Positions 54,992 through 63,969 of a DNA stretch of 64,000 bases are shown piece after piece (position 1 is the first letter of the stretch; each line of letters opens with the position of its first letter). This DNA comes from Ruminococcus sp. (GTDB lineage Bacteria; Bacillota; Clostridia; Oscillospirales; Ruminococcaceae). A program made the position numbers and the translations under genes. The DNA is taken from assembly GCA_017626015.1 (NCBI GenBank), contig JAGAJO010000006.1, positions 62,001 through 126,000 on the forward strand, in the 5' to 3' direction. The notes below the pieces were generated by a model that was not told the DNA's origin, made no database searches, and saw only the letters and a program-made list of their open reading frames with translations.

Positions 54992-55186
54992 TTAATCATT
55001 ATCGCATGAGGACTGAACTGCCGCAATGACGGAAAGAGCTTCTCCCGCAAGCTGAAGTATGGCTGAAAGAAATTCCAGCTCGTCGGGATCCTTTCCCTCC
55101 GCTATCGCATTGGCAAGAGCCACGGCTATAAGATTCATCTTCTGACCGCAGGCAAGTCCGCTGTCTGAGGCTCCGGAGCTTTTCAT
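54992..55186 (-). CDS. DUF6774-like small protein
   Basis: A 64-residue protein with a central helical stretch MNLIAVALANAIAEGKDPDE followed by LEFLSAILQLAGEALSVIAA. This pattern, helix, acidic turn, helix, fits small clostridial DUF6774 proteins; no function is known. AGGGGGTG lies 8 nt before ATG, so it is probably expressed. It is divergent from the DUF421 gene, with about 100 bp between them. Confidence 0.7.
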   Translation of the reverse strand: MKSSGASDSGLACGQKMNLIAVALANAIAEGKDPDELEFLSAILQLAGEALSVIAAVQSSCDND

Positions 55187-55288
55187 TGTTATACACCCCC
55201 TGCAATAGCATATGCCGAAAACGCATAATCCGTAACATTGCAGGAAACAATACCGTCATACAGAAATTTTCCGAAGGGATTTGATATT

Positions 55289-56008
55289 ATGGAACTCAAC
55301 GAAATTTTTCGCACGGCTGCGGCAACGGTAGGCTCTGCGCTGGTCATGTTTATTATAACCAAGCTTATTGGAAACAAACAGATCTCACAGCTTACCCTGT
55401 TCGATTATATCACAGGTATAACAATAGGCTCCATTGCGGCGGAAATGTCCGTTTCGGACGAGGTGAAGGATTTATGGCAGCCTGTCATAGCTATGATATT
55501 GTACGGAGCGATAGGACTTATCCTTACATGGCTCACCATGAAATCCCTCAGATGCCGTAAATTCATTTCAGGCACGCCGCTGCTGCTTATCGACAGGGGC
55601 AAGCTTTATCCTGAAAATCTCAAAACCGCCAAGCTGGATATAGACGATCTGCTCACCCGTGCAAGGACGGCTGGCTATTTTGACATCACTAAGATAGATT
55701 ACGCCATTTTTGAAAGCACGGGAGCTATTTCCTTTATGCCCATGGCTAAGGAGGCGCCGCTGACGCCTATAGATCTCGGATATGAAAAGGAGGCTGACAA
55801 GCTTGTTGTCAACCTCATTATGGACGGTATAGTTATGGAAGAAAACCTCAGACGCTGCGGAAAGGAAATAAAGTGGCTTTCCAAGCAGCTGAGAGATCAG
55901 GGCTATTCATCGCCCACACAGGTATTTCTTGCTGTTGTGGATAAGGACGATAATGTTACGATATATCCTCAGTCCGAAAAGCAGGACAGAAAAGAGCCGT
56001 TCGATTAG
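55289..56008 (+). CDS. DUF421 (YetF/YdfS-like) membrane protein
   Basis: A 239-residue protein with three N-terminal TM segments (about 8-100; the QLTLFDYITGITIGSIAAEM segment is the family hallmark) and a C-terminal cytoplasmic domain with PLLLIDRGKLYPENL, LLTRARTAGYFDI and the DYAIFESTGAISF segment. The family (YcaP/YetF) has no settled function; Bacillus members are linked to spores and stress. I start at ATG 55289 with GAAGGGA; a longer frame to 55238 lacks a site. It stands alone and is followed by a perfect hairpin. Confidence 0.9.
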   Translation: MELNEIFRTAAATVGSALVMFIITKLIGNKQISQLTLFDYITGITIGSIAAEMSVSDEVKDLWQPVIAMILYGAIGLILTWLTMKSLRCRKFISGTPLLLIDRGKLYPENLKTAKLDIDDLLTRARTAGYFDITKIDYAIFESTGAISFMPMAKEAPLTPIDLGYEKEADKLVVNLIMDGIVMEENLRRCGKEIKWLSKQLRDQGYSSPTQVFLAVVDKDDNVTIYPQSEKQDRKEPFD

Positions 56009-56044
56009 GGTGCGTTGAGCGGTAGTGTCAACACACTAAAGTGA

Positions 56045-56067
56045 TGCCGCACAGCCATTGTGTGCGG
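56045..56067 (+). repeat. Perfect hairpin resembling the left end of repeat family B
   Basis: GCCGCACA-GCCATTG-TGTGCGGC: an 8-bp stem whose loop and inner stem match the left end of family B copies (CCGCACAACCATTGTGTGCG). A GGGTCGTTTTT follows, so it may now act as the terminator of the DUF421 gene. Confidence 0.65.
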
Positions 56068-56083
56068 CAGGGTCGTTTTTCAC

Positions 56084-56677
56084 TCAGCTGTCCTGTGAGA
56101 TAAATTCCGTAAGTCTGACATACAGCTCCGATACGGGAAGTCCCACAACGTTGTAGAAATCCCCATTGATCTTCTCCACCAGCAGAGCGCCCTGACCCTG
56201 TATGCCGTATGCGCCGGCTTTATCCATAGGCTCTCCGGTGGCAATGTATGCGTCTATCTGCTCGTCCGTAAGACTTCTGAAGGTGACCTCGGTGCATACG
56301 CTGAATGAGCTGCTGCTGCCTGCGCAGCTGATAGTACAGCCGGTGATGACCTTATGAGTCTTTCCCGAAAGAAGCTTGAGCATACGCTTTGCGTCCTCCT
56401 CGTCCAAGGGCTTACCCAGTACCTCTCCCTCGCAGATGACCACGGTGTCGCAGCCGATGACCAGCGCTCTGCCGTAAACCTCTGAGATGCATGAGCATTT
56501 CTGTGCGGACAGATATTCGGCGGTCATTTCCGGAGCAGTGCCGGTGGGTACGTCCTCTCCGCAGTCGGAGGGTATCACTCTGAAGGACGAGGTGATAAGC
56601 TGCATAAGCTCCTTCCTTCTCGGCGATGCAGAGGCTAATATCACGTCATACTCGGTTATTTTGTTTTTTGTCGTCAC
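56084..56677 (-). CDS. maf: Maf-family nucleotide pyrophosphatase
   Basis: A 197-residue cytoplasmic house-cleaning enzyme that hydrolyses non-canonical or surplus nucleoside triphosphates (dTTP/UTP type in most Maf proteins). Motifs: ILASASPRRKELM at the N-terminus, VIGCDTVV with the catalytic Asp, LGKPLDEEDA, and the AYGIQGQGA stretch. The start is GTG 56677, 8 nt after a GGAGG that itself lies inside the longer frame; the ATG at 56692 has only a weak A-rich upstream. It is about 30 bp downstream of the SpoIID-like gene on the same strand. Confidence 0.93.
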   Translation of the reverse strand: MTTKNKITEYDVILASASPRRKELMQLITSSFRVIPSDCGEDVPTGTAPEMTAEYLSAQKCSCISEVYGRALVIGCDTVVICEGEVLGKPLDEEDAKRMLKLLSGKTHKVITGCTISCAGSSSSFSVCTEVTFRSLTDEQIDAYIATGEPMDKAGAYGIQGQGALLVEKINGDFYNVVGLPVSELYVRLTEFISQDS

Positions 56678-56720
56678 GTTAAAGACCTCCATTTTTTCTT
56701 TTGTTCACATTATATATTTT

Positions 56721-58139
56721 TTATACTTCCGTGCTGTCGCTAACTTCAGTCTGCACGGGGACTGTTGTAACGGCGGGAGTCTCGCTGCTTGTCTGCGGCG
56801 GCTGAGTTTCCGTTTGCTGAACTGACGTTGAAGCTGACGTAGTGCTTTCATCCGCCGGTTCTGATCCCACGGGGGCGGACGTTACTACAGATGTGGAGGA
56901 GGACTGCTGCCCTCTGTTGACTGCTGAAGCGCTGACCTGAGAAAGTCCCAGCGTTGCGTCCACATAGTAATGAGTGAGTATCTGGTCGTATGTCCAGCCG
57001 TTTTTTGCATAATAGCAGGCTCCCCACTGGGACATTCCCACTCCGTGTCCCCAGCCGTAGGAGGTGAAGGTAAATTCTCCGTCCTTATACGCTATTTCGA
57101 TAGCGTTTGATTTAAGTCCCACAAGATTACAAAGACCGTTTCCTGTAAGCTTGCAGTCGCTTCTGCCGTCTATAGTTACCGTGTCGATATACCTGACGCT
57201 GTAGACCCTGTCTACGGTGAACCATTTTGTAACGTCGTCTGAAAGGGTAATGCTGAATTTATTTTCCAGCAGGGCTTTCACCTCGTCCCTGGAATATTTC
57301 TTTTCTATACCCCAGTTGGGATCCTGATCGTCATATTCGCTTTCGACGCAGCGCAGATACGGGTAATCCACGCCCCAGATATCCTCCGCTGTGGTGGAAT
57401 AGCCTGCGGTAGAGGCTGAATAAACTCCGTTTATGATCTTTCCGCCGTACATCATAGCCTGACCTTCCACCTGAGCAAAGCAGCTGCGCAGCTTGGAGGA
57501 ATATCCGCTTTTCAGTCCTACGGTGGGGGTAAGCCCCAGAGCTTCGTTGAACCGCAGATGGGAATAGGCGGCGACAAACTGCGCCTTTATAGCTTCCTCT
57601 CCCCAGGAGTCGCCTATTTCGTTGTTCACCATCTGCAAAAGCAGCTCGTGGGCGTTCATAGTGACAGTCGAGCCGGAATTTTCATCATGTACAGTGTAAA
57701 ACTCCTCCGTAAGGCTTCTTGTTTCGGTAAAGTTCAGGGGGTCGTTCCTTTCCGGCAGATATATGACCGTATTATCCTCCGGGAACGGCACCTTGAAGTC
57801 ATCGGGGTCGAGCTTCTCTTTTTTCTTTTCGGCTTTTTTGCTTTGGACGGCGGTCATGTCGTATTCTCCGATAGCCGCCTTTTTAAACCTCATAAAGCTG
57901 AGCGCTTCCACGGCGTCCAGCGTATCGGCAGCCTTTGCCTCGATATCCGAGGTGCTTTTTTCCACAGCCTCATTCGTTTTTGCAGCAGCTGTCGGGGTAG
58001 TGACTGTTTCAGCGGAGGGCGGTTTCTTTGATGTGAATGCGCTGTCGGTCAGCATAAGCATTCCGCAGCTGCCCACCATTGCAAAGCCTATTATAAACGA
58101 GCATATGTTTGCGCCCGCAGTTTTCCAGACAGGATCCAT
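56721..58139 (-). CDS. SpoIID/LytB-domain peptidoglycan-processing protein
   Basis: A 472-residue single-pass protein (TM about 12-32) with a Thr/Ala/Lys linker, a central SpoIID/LytB domain (about 155-385) and a Ser/Thr/Gln-rich C-tail of about 80 residues. Conserved: LLQMVNNEIGDSWGEEAIKA with the catalytic Glu region, GVYSASTAGYSTTAEDIWG, YGWGHGVGMSQWGA. SpoIID relatives are lytic transglycosylases acting on denuded glycan. No other sporulation gene is adjacent except a SleB-like hydrolase upstream, so growth-phase wall remodelling is equally possible. GGAAGG precedes ATG. Confidence 0.9.
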   Translation of the reverse strand: MDPVWKTAGANICSFIIGFAMVGSCGMLMLTDSAFTSKKPPSAETVTTPTAAAKTNEAVEKSTSDIEAKAADTLDAVEALSFMRFKKAAIGEYDMTAVQSKKAEKKKEKLDPDDFKVPFPEDNTVIYLPERNDPLNFTETRSLTEEFYTVHDENSGSTVTMNAHELLLQMVNNEIGDSWGEEAIKAQFVAAYSHLRFNEALGLTPTVGLKSGYSSKLRSCFAQVEGQAMMYGGKIINGVYSASTAGYSTTAEDIWGVDYPYLRCVESEYDDQDPNWGIEKKYSRDEVKALLENKFSITLSDDVTKWFTVDRVYSVRYIDTVTIDGRSDCKLTGNGLCNLVGLKSNAIEIAYKDGEFTFTSYGWGHGVGMSQWGACYYAKNGWTYDQILTHYYVDATLGLSQVSASAVNRGQQSSSTSVVTSAPVGSEPADESTTSASTSVQQTETQPPQTSSETPAVTTVPVQTEVSDSTEV

Positions 58140-58206
58140 AGTCTTTTTCCTTCCCGAAATTTCTGATGTATCAGACTTCCTACATATAGTTTATCAAATT
58201 AACAAG

Positions 58207-58245
58207 AAAAGTCAAGACATAAGCACATTCTGTCCTGACTTTTTG
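58207..58245 (-). terminator. Terminator of the SleB-like gene
   Basis: AAAAGTCA(A)GACA / TGTC(C)TGACTTTTT. It is symmetric with a T-run on the minus side. Confidence 0.8.
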
Positions 58246-58294
58246 TGTTTCTAAACAATCTCAAACGCTGTAAAACCTATATTTTTGCGTGTTT

Positions 58295-59416
58295 TTACCA
58301 GTTTTTAAAGTACCTCTGACCGTCGATCTCAAAGCAGAAGTTAAGGCTTTCAAACCATGCGGCGGTAGAACCTCCGCAGTATTTGGGAGCATAATAGTAA
58401 ATAGCTCCGTTTGAATTATCCTCTCCTGCCAGCGCTCTTTTAGCACAGTCGATAGTATTCTGAGAGGGCTTTTTGGAACGGTTATAGTAGCCGTAAATTG
58501 CCGTGAACTGATTGGGAGCTTCAAGCACGCCTGAAACAGAATTGGGGAATGCGCTTGATTTTACTCTGTTTATGACAACGTTTGCCACTGCGATCTTGCT
58601 TTCCTCCGAGCAGTTTCCGACCTCGCCCTGGAGTACGTAGCAAAGCATCTCAAACTCCTCGTCCGTACAGCTTATTACAAAATCCTCATCGGAGGGCTTT
58701 TCCGTCTTTGTAGTCGTTGTAGTGGTCTTTGCGGGAGCCTTGGCTGTCTCCGTAGTGACCTTGCTTGTCTGGGGCTTATTCTTTTTTGAAGTCGTTGTTG
58801 CGGCTGTAGTGGTCTGTGCTGCGGTGGTTTCAGCCTTTGCCGACTCCGGTACCTTTTCGGTAAGATATTCTTCCATTACATAGCCGCTGATATCGCCGTA
58901 GCTTACCTTATACCAGCCGTTAGCGGTCTTTGCGGAGGCTGTTACCTCGTCATCCCTGTCAAGTACGGCAAGTACCTCTGAGTTTTTGTCGTTCTTTGCC
59001 CTGAGATTAACTATGTCGCTAGCGTACAGCTTTATGCTGTCAAGCTTTTCGTCGGCTGCAGCGGTCGTTTTCTTTTCTGTCTTTTTTGTCTCGGAAGCCT
59101 TTGAAGTGGTTTCCGCCGATACTACTTCAACGATCTCATATTCGTTTGCGCTTGCCTTTCTCCATGTAACTGTATCAAGCGCAGTGTATGTATCCTCTTC
59201 TTTTCTCTCTGTTGCGGTTGTCGTGGTCGTTACTTCTGCAGCTTTTGTTTCTTTGCTGTCTGCGTCGGACTCACGTACCTGACTGATAAGTCCGCAAACA
59301 CTGATGGTACCGATAGTCAGTACGCACAGAGCGCCGCTTCCGAGCATTGTTCCTACTTTCCTGATTGACGGCTTAGCAACCTTGCGGTTAGCGTCTACAG
59401 TTTTTTTCTGCTTCAT
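58295..59416 (-). CDS. SleB-like cell-wall hydrolase with SH3b domain
   Basis: A 373-residue secreted protein. A TM/signal is at about 25-48; a Thr/Lys/Glu linker precedes an SH3b domain (about 132-195: LYASDIVNLRAKNDKNSEVL, then ISGYVMEEYL); a long Thr/Lys/Ala-rich spacer follows; the C-terminal Hydrolase_2 (SleB) domain (about 255-373) has EEFEMLCYVLQGEVGN with the catalytic Glu and AIYGYYN. It breaks glycan strands in spore cortex or vegetative wall; a spore role cannot be decided from this window. It lies between a terminator and a sortase gene. Confidence 0.9.
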   Translation of the reverse strand: MKQKKTVDANRKVAKPSIRKVGTMLGSGALCVLTIGTISVCGLISQVRESDADSKETKAAEVTTTTTATERKEEDTYTALDTVTWRKASANEYEIVEVVSAETTSKASETKKTEKKTTAAADEKLDSIKLYASDIVNLRAKNDKNSEVLAVLDRDDEVTASAKTANGWYKVSYGDISGYVMEEYLTEKVPESAKAETTAAQTTTAATTTSKKNKPQTSKVTTETAKAPAKTTTTTTKTEKPSDEDFVISCTDEEFEMLCYVLQGEVGNCSEESKIAVANVVINRVKSSAFPNSVSGVLEAPNQFTAIYGYYNRSKKPSQNTIDCAKRALAGEDNSNGAIYYYAPKYCGGSTAAWFESLNFCFEIDGQRYFKNW

Positions 59417-59499
59417 TTTTTATCACATTACCTTTCCGACAGTCCGGCAAGCCGAACCATCTGACTGCGACCGTGAGAGTAATCGCAGATTATATATTT

Positions 59500-59523
59500 T
59501 ACGCCTGAAAAAGCGGCGTAATA
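59500..59523 (-). terminator. Hairpin downstream of the sortase gene
   Basis: On minus: TTACGCC-GCTTTTTCA-GGCGTAA followed by AATATAT. A weak terminator; a TATAAT follows directly and may belong to the SleB-like gene promoter. Confidence 0.6.
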
Positions 59524-59547
59524 AACAGATCAGATAATCCTTCCGGC

Positions 59548-60621
59548 TCAGTAAGCCCAGCCGAAATCCTTTTTATTGTTGCCGTATATGTTTCTCCAGC
59601 ATTTAGGGAAGTATATATCCTTATTGCTTTTATCCTTATAGGAATCCACAATGTGGTCGAGGTTGTCGTCAGCCGTCATTTTTTTAGCAACTATGACCCA
59701 CCTCAGATCGGAGGTCTCGTTGGAGCAGGTGGAAAGGGAAATATACTTGTCCTCCGCCGTACACTCGATATCGTTTGAATACCATGAACGCTTTTTGACT
59801 TCCTCATACCAGTTGTCGAAATTGTATTCGCCGTCGTCGAAATATCTGTATCCGTTATAGACAAACACGTTTCCGTTATCCTGGTTTTCATAGATGTTTG
59901 CCACAAAGCAGCCTATTATCACATATTTGCAGTTGTTATCATAGATAGTGTTGAACTCTATCACAGGGTATTCCTTAAGGAAATCCACACCCTTTTTGTA
60001 TTCTGCCAGATGAGTAAAGGCGGATCCCACATATCTCATGTGATGTCCGAAGATCGTTATGTTATCGGACTGTCCGTCCTCATTTATGGTAGCCCATGCG
60101 TCGGCGTAGATACTGCCCGATTCGTAATACTCCTTATCAAGATTTTTATAAAGATAATACTTGTTGTCGGAGCCCTGAAGAACAGGGAAGTTTATATATT
60201 CGTCTCCGCTCGAGTTCTTGAAGCCGGGTATCTTTATCCAGCCCACAACGTCCTCGTTACGCTTGAGGAGCTTTTTTGCCCAGTCCTGCACCTCCCTGTT
60301 TTTCTGGGAGCTTTCGGGACTGGATATGTCTATGTTTTCTCCGCCGTCGTTGACGCCGTAGTCTACGTCATCGTCAAAATCAGGTTCGTATTTTACTATG
60401 ACCTCCTGCATATAGGACTTGTCCTGCTCGTCCGCACGGAGAAAATCCTTCAGCTGGTTAAGAGAGATGCAGAACAGAAAGATCGAGAACATAAAAACGA
60501 TCTTTCTTATGACCTCGCCGCTTCCGTCGCCCTTCCATGGTATAAAGTATTTTACAAATCTGATAAAGAAGTTTGAGTTGTCCTTTTCCGTAAGGTTCAT
60601 TGTTTCATTAGACATTGCCAT
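59548..60621 (-). CDS. srtB: Class B sortase
   Basis: A 357-residue membrane-anchored transpeptidase that joins surface proteins to the cell wall. TM at about 40-60 (a cytoplasmic N-tail precedes it), a spacer of about 80 residues, then the class B sortase fold. Catalytic residues: His in IFGHHMRY, Cys in LSTCSNE, Arg in DLRWVIVAK. The N-terminal segment is longer than in typical SrtB. No protein with a sortase signal (NPQTN- or LPxTG-like plus TM) is visible in the window. I start at ATG 60621, 9 nt after GAGG; it overlaps the end of the CinA-type gene by 14 nt. Confidence 0.92.
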   Translation of the reverse strand: MAMSNETMNLTEKDNSNFFIRFVKYFIPWKGDGSGEVIRKIVFMFSIFLFCISLNQLKDFLRADEQDKSYMQEVIVKYEPDFDDDVDYGVNDGGENIDISSPESSQKNREVQDWAKKLLKRNEDVVGWIKIPGFKNSSGDEYINFPVLQGSDNKYYLYKNLDKEYYESGSIYADAWATINEDGQSDNITIFGHHMRYVGSAFTHLAEYKKGVDFLKEYPVIEFNTIYDNNCKYVIIGCFVANIYENQDNGNVFVYNGYRYFDDGEYNFDNWYEEVKKRSWYSNDIECTAEDKYISLSTCSNETSDLRWVIVAKKMTADDNLDHIVDSYKDKSNKDIYFPKCWRNIYGNNKKDFGWAY

Positions 60622-61168
60622 CACCGTTAACCTCATCTTTCACGGCATTACACAGCTCCATCACCATTTCAAGAGCTTTCAGGGTCGTCAGCAAACGTAT
60701 ATCTTTTCTTGTCAGATTTTCGTGATCCTCGTAAAGCTTAAGGTCCCGCACTATCTCTCTGCTTTTGTTCCTTACAGAAACGTAAACGGTACCCACCGGC
60801 TTTTCCTTTGTTCCTCCGTCAGGACCTGCAAGACCGGTTATGCCCACGGCATAATCCGTGCCGAACAGCTTCATTGCACCTGCGCTCATTTCGCTTGCGG
60901 TCTGCGCAGAGTAAACTGTGTATTCGCTGAGAGTCTTCTCACTTACCCCCAGCACCCTGCGTTTTATTTCCTCGGAGTAAGAGCATACGCCGCCGGGAAA
61001 CATTCCCGAAGCGCCGGGTACGTCGGTGATAGTCTGAGCTACCATACCGCCTGTGCAGCTTTCAGCCGTACACAGGGTCAGCCCGCTCTTTATCATATAT
61101 TTTACTACACTTTTTGTAATAATGTCAATACTTTCTGTTACCACTTTGTCACCTTCAGCAAATTTCAC
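60608..61168 (-). CDS. pncC: CinA-family nicotinamide-nucleotide amidohydrolase (PncC-like)
   Basis: A 186-residue protein consisting only of the CinA C-terminal domain, which deamidates NMN to NaMN in pyridine nucleotide salvage. Signature TAESCTGGM (catalytic Ser/Lys region), PGASGMFPGGVCSYS and GITGLAGPDGG, all conserved. Full-length competence-type CinA has an extra N-terminal MoaB-like domain that is absent here. It starts at GTG 61168 with AAGGGGGG 11 nt upstream; another GTG eight codons on, behind GAAGGTGA, is a rival start. It is first in a unit with srtB. Confidence 0.88.
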   Translation of the reverse strand: MKFAEGDKVVTESIDIITKSVVKYMIKSGLTLCTAESCTGGMVAQTITDVPGASGMFPGGVCSYSEEIKRRVLGVSEKTLSEYTVYSAQTASEMSAGAMKLFGTDYAVGITGLAGPDGGTKEKPVGTVYVSVRNKSREIVRDLKLYEDHENLTRKDIRLLTTLKALEMVMELCNAVKDEVNGDGNV

Positions 61169-61455
61169 AGCAAATTGCCCCCCTTTTACTTATATATTGC
61201 ACATAAAAATCAAGGCATTTTTTAATATTATATTAATTCGACAGTAAACGCAAACTAAAAATATCTTATTTTCCAACCTTTTTATGTTACGAATTTGTTA
61301 CCAATCATAGGCTAAATTATTGAGATCATCTATCAAAAAGTCCCATAAAATCGGGCTTTCCGATAAAATACGACATTTGCCGAAAAATATTTCGGTACAA
61401 AAAAACGTACACAAAATTTAAAAAACGGTAACAGCGTAACTTGTCTGTAACCCGC
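61169..61455. other. AT-rich intergenic region upstream of the CinA-type gene
   Basis: 287 bp with no gene. It has several GTTAC/GTAAC strings (GTTACGAATTTGTTACC near 61291, and GGTAACAGCGTAAC followed by GTAACCC near 61427-61452) and no convincing terminator for thiI. Confidence 0.55.
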
Positions 61456-62631
61456 TCAGCCTACCCTGATGATCTCCGTGCGGGTCTCAGCCACAGCCTT
61501 TTGTATCATCGGTTCAAAATCAAATGAAGCCTGCGCCGCCTCCACCTCCTCGGGGACAGGGCGTGTCTTGGGGTGCTTTGGTGTGAATACTGTGCAGCAA
61601 TCCTCGTAGGGGAGTATGGAGGTCTCAAAGGTGCCGATCCTTCTTGCGATCTCAACTATCTCGGATTTATCCATTCCGACGCAGGGGCGGAACACAGGTA
61701 TCCTGCATACTGCGTCGGTGCAGACCATTGCATACATGGTCTGGCTTGCGACCTGACCGAGGCTTTCTCCCGTGACAAGAGCCTGTACGTCTTCGGCTTT
61801 GCATATGCGCTGTGCGATCTCCATCATGAGTCTGCGCATCAGTATGGTGAAAAGCTCCTCCGGGCAGTTGTCTCTGAGGGCTTCCTGTATCTCCGTAAAG
61901 GGTACGCAGTGGAATTTTATATCTCCGCAGTACGCAGTCATAAGCTTAGCGAGCTTCTCGACCTTCATTCTTGCTCTGTCCGAGGTATAGGGCGGAGCTT
62001 CAAAATGTACAGCCTCCACCACTGCGCCTCGTTTTGCCATCATATAGCCTGCAACAGGGGAGTCTATACCGCCGGAAAGCAGCAGCATGGCCTTTCCGCT
62101 GGAGCCTACCGGGATACCGCCTGCGCCGTCAATCTGACCTGCGTGGACGTACGCCTTTTCCTCACGGATCTCTACCGTCACCACAACGTCGGGATGGTGG
62201 ACATCTACCCTGAGATGAGGAAATCTTTCAAGGATCCTTCCCCCCAGCTCGCAGCATATCTCGGGGGATTTAAAGGGAAACTTCTTGTCCGAACGTTTTG
62301 CGTCAACCTTGAAGCTTCTGACCGTTTCCATTGTTTCTTCAATGTAATCGAGGGATCTTGTAAGGATCTCGTCCATGCTTTTTTCCAGCACGCAGCACCT
62401 GCACAGCTTGACTATGCCGAATATTTTTGACAGCCTGTCGGTAACGTCGTCAACGTCGCAGTCGCTGCTCAGCGGTTCGACATACAGCGTAGACTGCGAT
62501 TTAGTTATTCTGAACTGTCCGCAGCTTCTAAGTCTGCGCTTGATGGTTTTCACAAGCATACTCTCGAAGGTGCTTTTGTTAAGTCCCTTCAGAGCTATCT
62601 CGCCGTATTTGCAAAGTATGATCTCATTCAT
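61456..62631 (-). CDS. thiI: tRNA 4-thiouridine synthase ThiI (no rhodanese domain)
   Basis: A 391-residue enzyme that adenylates U8 of tRNA and inserts sulfur; it can also supply thiazole sulfur. N-terminal ferredoxin-like and THUMP domains (about 1-165), then the PP-loop pyrophosphatase domain with LLLSGGIDSPVAGYM. The C-terminal rhodanese domain of the E. coli enzyme is absent, as in Bacillus ThiI, which takes sulfur directly from a dedicated cysteine desulfurase. Such a desulfurase gene lies 84 bp upstream. AAAAAGGAG precedes ATG. Confidence 0.96.
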   Translation of the reverse strand: MNEIILCKYGEIALKGLNKSTFESMLVKTIKRRLRSCGQFRITKSQSTLYVEPLSSDCDVDDVTDRLSKIFGIVKLCRCCVLEKSMDEILTRSLDYIEETMETVRSFKVDAKRSDKKFPFKSPEICCELGGRILERFPHLRVDVHHPDVVVTVEIREEKAYVHAGQIDGAGGIPVGSSGKAMLLLSGGIDSPVAGYMMAKRGAVVEAVHFEAPPYTSDRARMKVEKLAKLMTAYCGDIKFHCVPFTEIQEALRDNCPEELFTILMRRLMMEIAQRICKAEDVQALVTGESLGQVASQTMYAMVCTDAVCRIPVFRPCVGMDKSEIVEIARRIGTFETSILPYEDCCTVFTPKHPKTRPVPEEVEAAQASFDFEPMIQKAVAETRTEIIRVG

Positions 62632-62715
62632 ATTAAAACTCCTTTTTCTGACAGCATTCGACTCTTTTATATTTAATATAGTATAGAATGTTTGTTCCTA
62701 TAGTATCGCTGTATT

Positions 62716-63849
62716 TTATCTCCTCAGCTTTTGCAGCTTTTGCTGTGCTATGGACAACGCATCTGCAAGGGCATCTATATCCGCTTCGGTGGTAGTGACG
62801 GCAAAGCTGACTCTCAGCGTGGTATCGAGGTCCTGAACAGGTATTCTGAACTCCTGCAAAACGCCGCTTTTCTTTCCCTTGGAGCAGGCTGAACCGCTGG
62901 AAACGTATATCCCCTTTTCCTCCAGAAAATGCAGCAGTACCTCGGATTTAAGTCCCTGCACGGAAATGCTGTTGATATACGGTGATTTTTCTCCGGCGTA
63001 ATTTATAGATATCCCGCCGTTTTCCATGCAGCGCTTTGCAAGATAGGCATCAAGCGCACGCATTTTTTCAAGATTTTCACCAATGCTATCCTTAAGCTGT
63101 TCAACCGCTGCGCCGAGACCGCATATAAGTGGGACCGATTCCGTTCCCGAGCGGAAGCCTCTTTCCTGACCTCCGCCAAGCATGAACGGAGGAATGTGAA
63201 GCCCCTTACGGACATAAAGCGCCCCGATACCCTTGGGACCGTAAATTTTGTGACCGCTCACCGATATCATATCGGCGTTAAGCTTTTTTGTCCTTACGGG
63301 CAGCTTCATATAGCCCTGAACGCAGTCGCAGTGGGTGATGACCTGGGGGTATTTTTTCTTTATCATGGAAAAAGCTTTTTCTACCGGCAGGACTGCGCCC
63401 GTTTCGTTATTTACCAGCATACAGGAGACCAGAAACGTATCCTCGTTGACGGCACGGAGGATATCTCCGGCGCTGATGCTTCCGTTTTCATCGGGGGAGA
63501 TCCGCACGATCTCGCAGCCGAGTCTTTCAAGCTCGTCAAAGGGACGTGCAACGGCGGGATGCTCTACTGTTGTTGTTACCGCACGCTTTTTACGCTTTCC
63601 CTGAGATCTGTATGCGCCGAAGATCGCCGTATTGTTGCTTTCGGTGGCGCCCGATGTGAAAAAGATCTCCTCCGCCTGACAGCCGAGAGATTCCGCAACG
63701 ATCTCTCTGGCGTGTGTCACAAGCAGCTCTGCGTCAAGTCCCGCACGGTGGAGGGAGGACGGGTTGCCGAAGACCTCCAGACCGTTTATCACAGCCTTGC
63801 AGACCTCTCCGCTTGGCTTTGTGGTAGCGGCATTGTCCAGATATATCAA
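62716..63849 (-). CDS. Cysteine desulfurase (IscS/NifZ type)
   Basis: A 377-residue fold-type I PLP enzyme that releases sulfur from cysteine as persulfide. Lys201 in SGHKIYGPKG forms the Schiff base; Cys322 in SSGSACSKGKKSG on the mobile loop carries the persulfide. Length and position directly before thiI match the NifZ-ThiI pair of Gram-positives, so it is probably the sulfur donor for tRNA thiolation rather than for iron-sulfur clusters. It starts at a TTG with AAAGGA about 12 nt upstream and has its own promoter. Confidence 0.95.
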   Translation of the reverse strand: MIYLDNAATTKPSGEVCKAVINGLEVFGNPSSLHRAGLDAELLVTHAREIVAESLGCQAEEIFFTSGATESNNTAIFGAYRSQGKRKKRAVTTTVEHPAVARPFDELERLGCEIVRISPDENGSISAGDILRAVNEDTFLVSCMLVNNETGAVLPVEKAFSMIKKKYPQVITHCDCVQGYMKLPVRTKKLNADMISVSGHKIYGPKGIGALYVRKGLHIPPFMLGGGQERGFRSGTESVPLICGLGAAVEQLKDSIGENLEKMRALDAYLAKRCMENGGISINYAGEKSPYINSISVQGLKSEVLLHFLEEKGIYVSSGSACSKGKKSGVLQEFRIPVQDLDTTLRVSFAVTTTEADIDALADALSIAQQKLQKLRR

Positions 63850-63940
63850 TTAAATTCAGATCCTTTCGTAATGTACGCAAATGTCCGTTGAAAAAAACTG
63901 TCCGCCGGACTGTGCGTATTATAAAATCACAATTATAATC

Positions 63941-63969
63941 ATTATAGCACATATTAATAGATTTTGCAA
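63941..63969 (-). promoter_or_regulatory. Sigma-A promoter of the desulfurase-thiI unit
   Basis: On minus: TTGCAA (plus 63964-63969), a 17-bp spacer, TATAAT (plus 63941-63946), about 90 bp before the TTG start. Confidence 0.87.

Noticed and set aside
59417-59547. c-di-AMP (ydaO) riboswitch before the SleB-like gene
   Set aside because: Such leaders often precede wall hydrolases, but only about 130 bp are available and the conserved core strings are absent.
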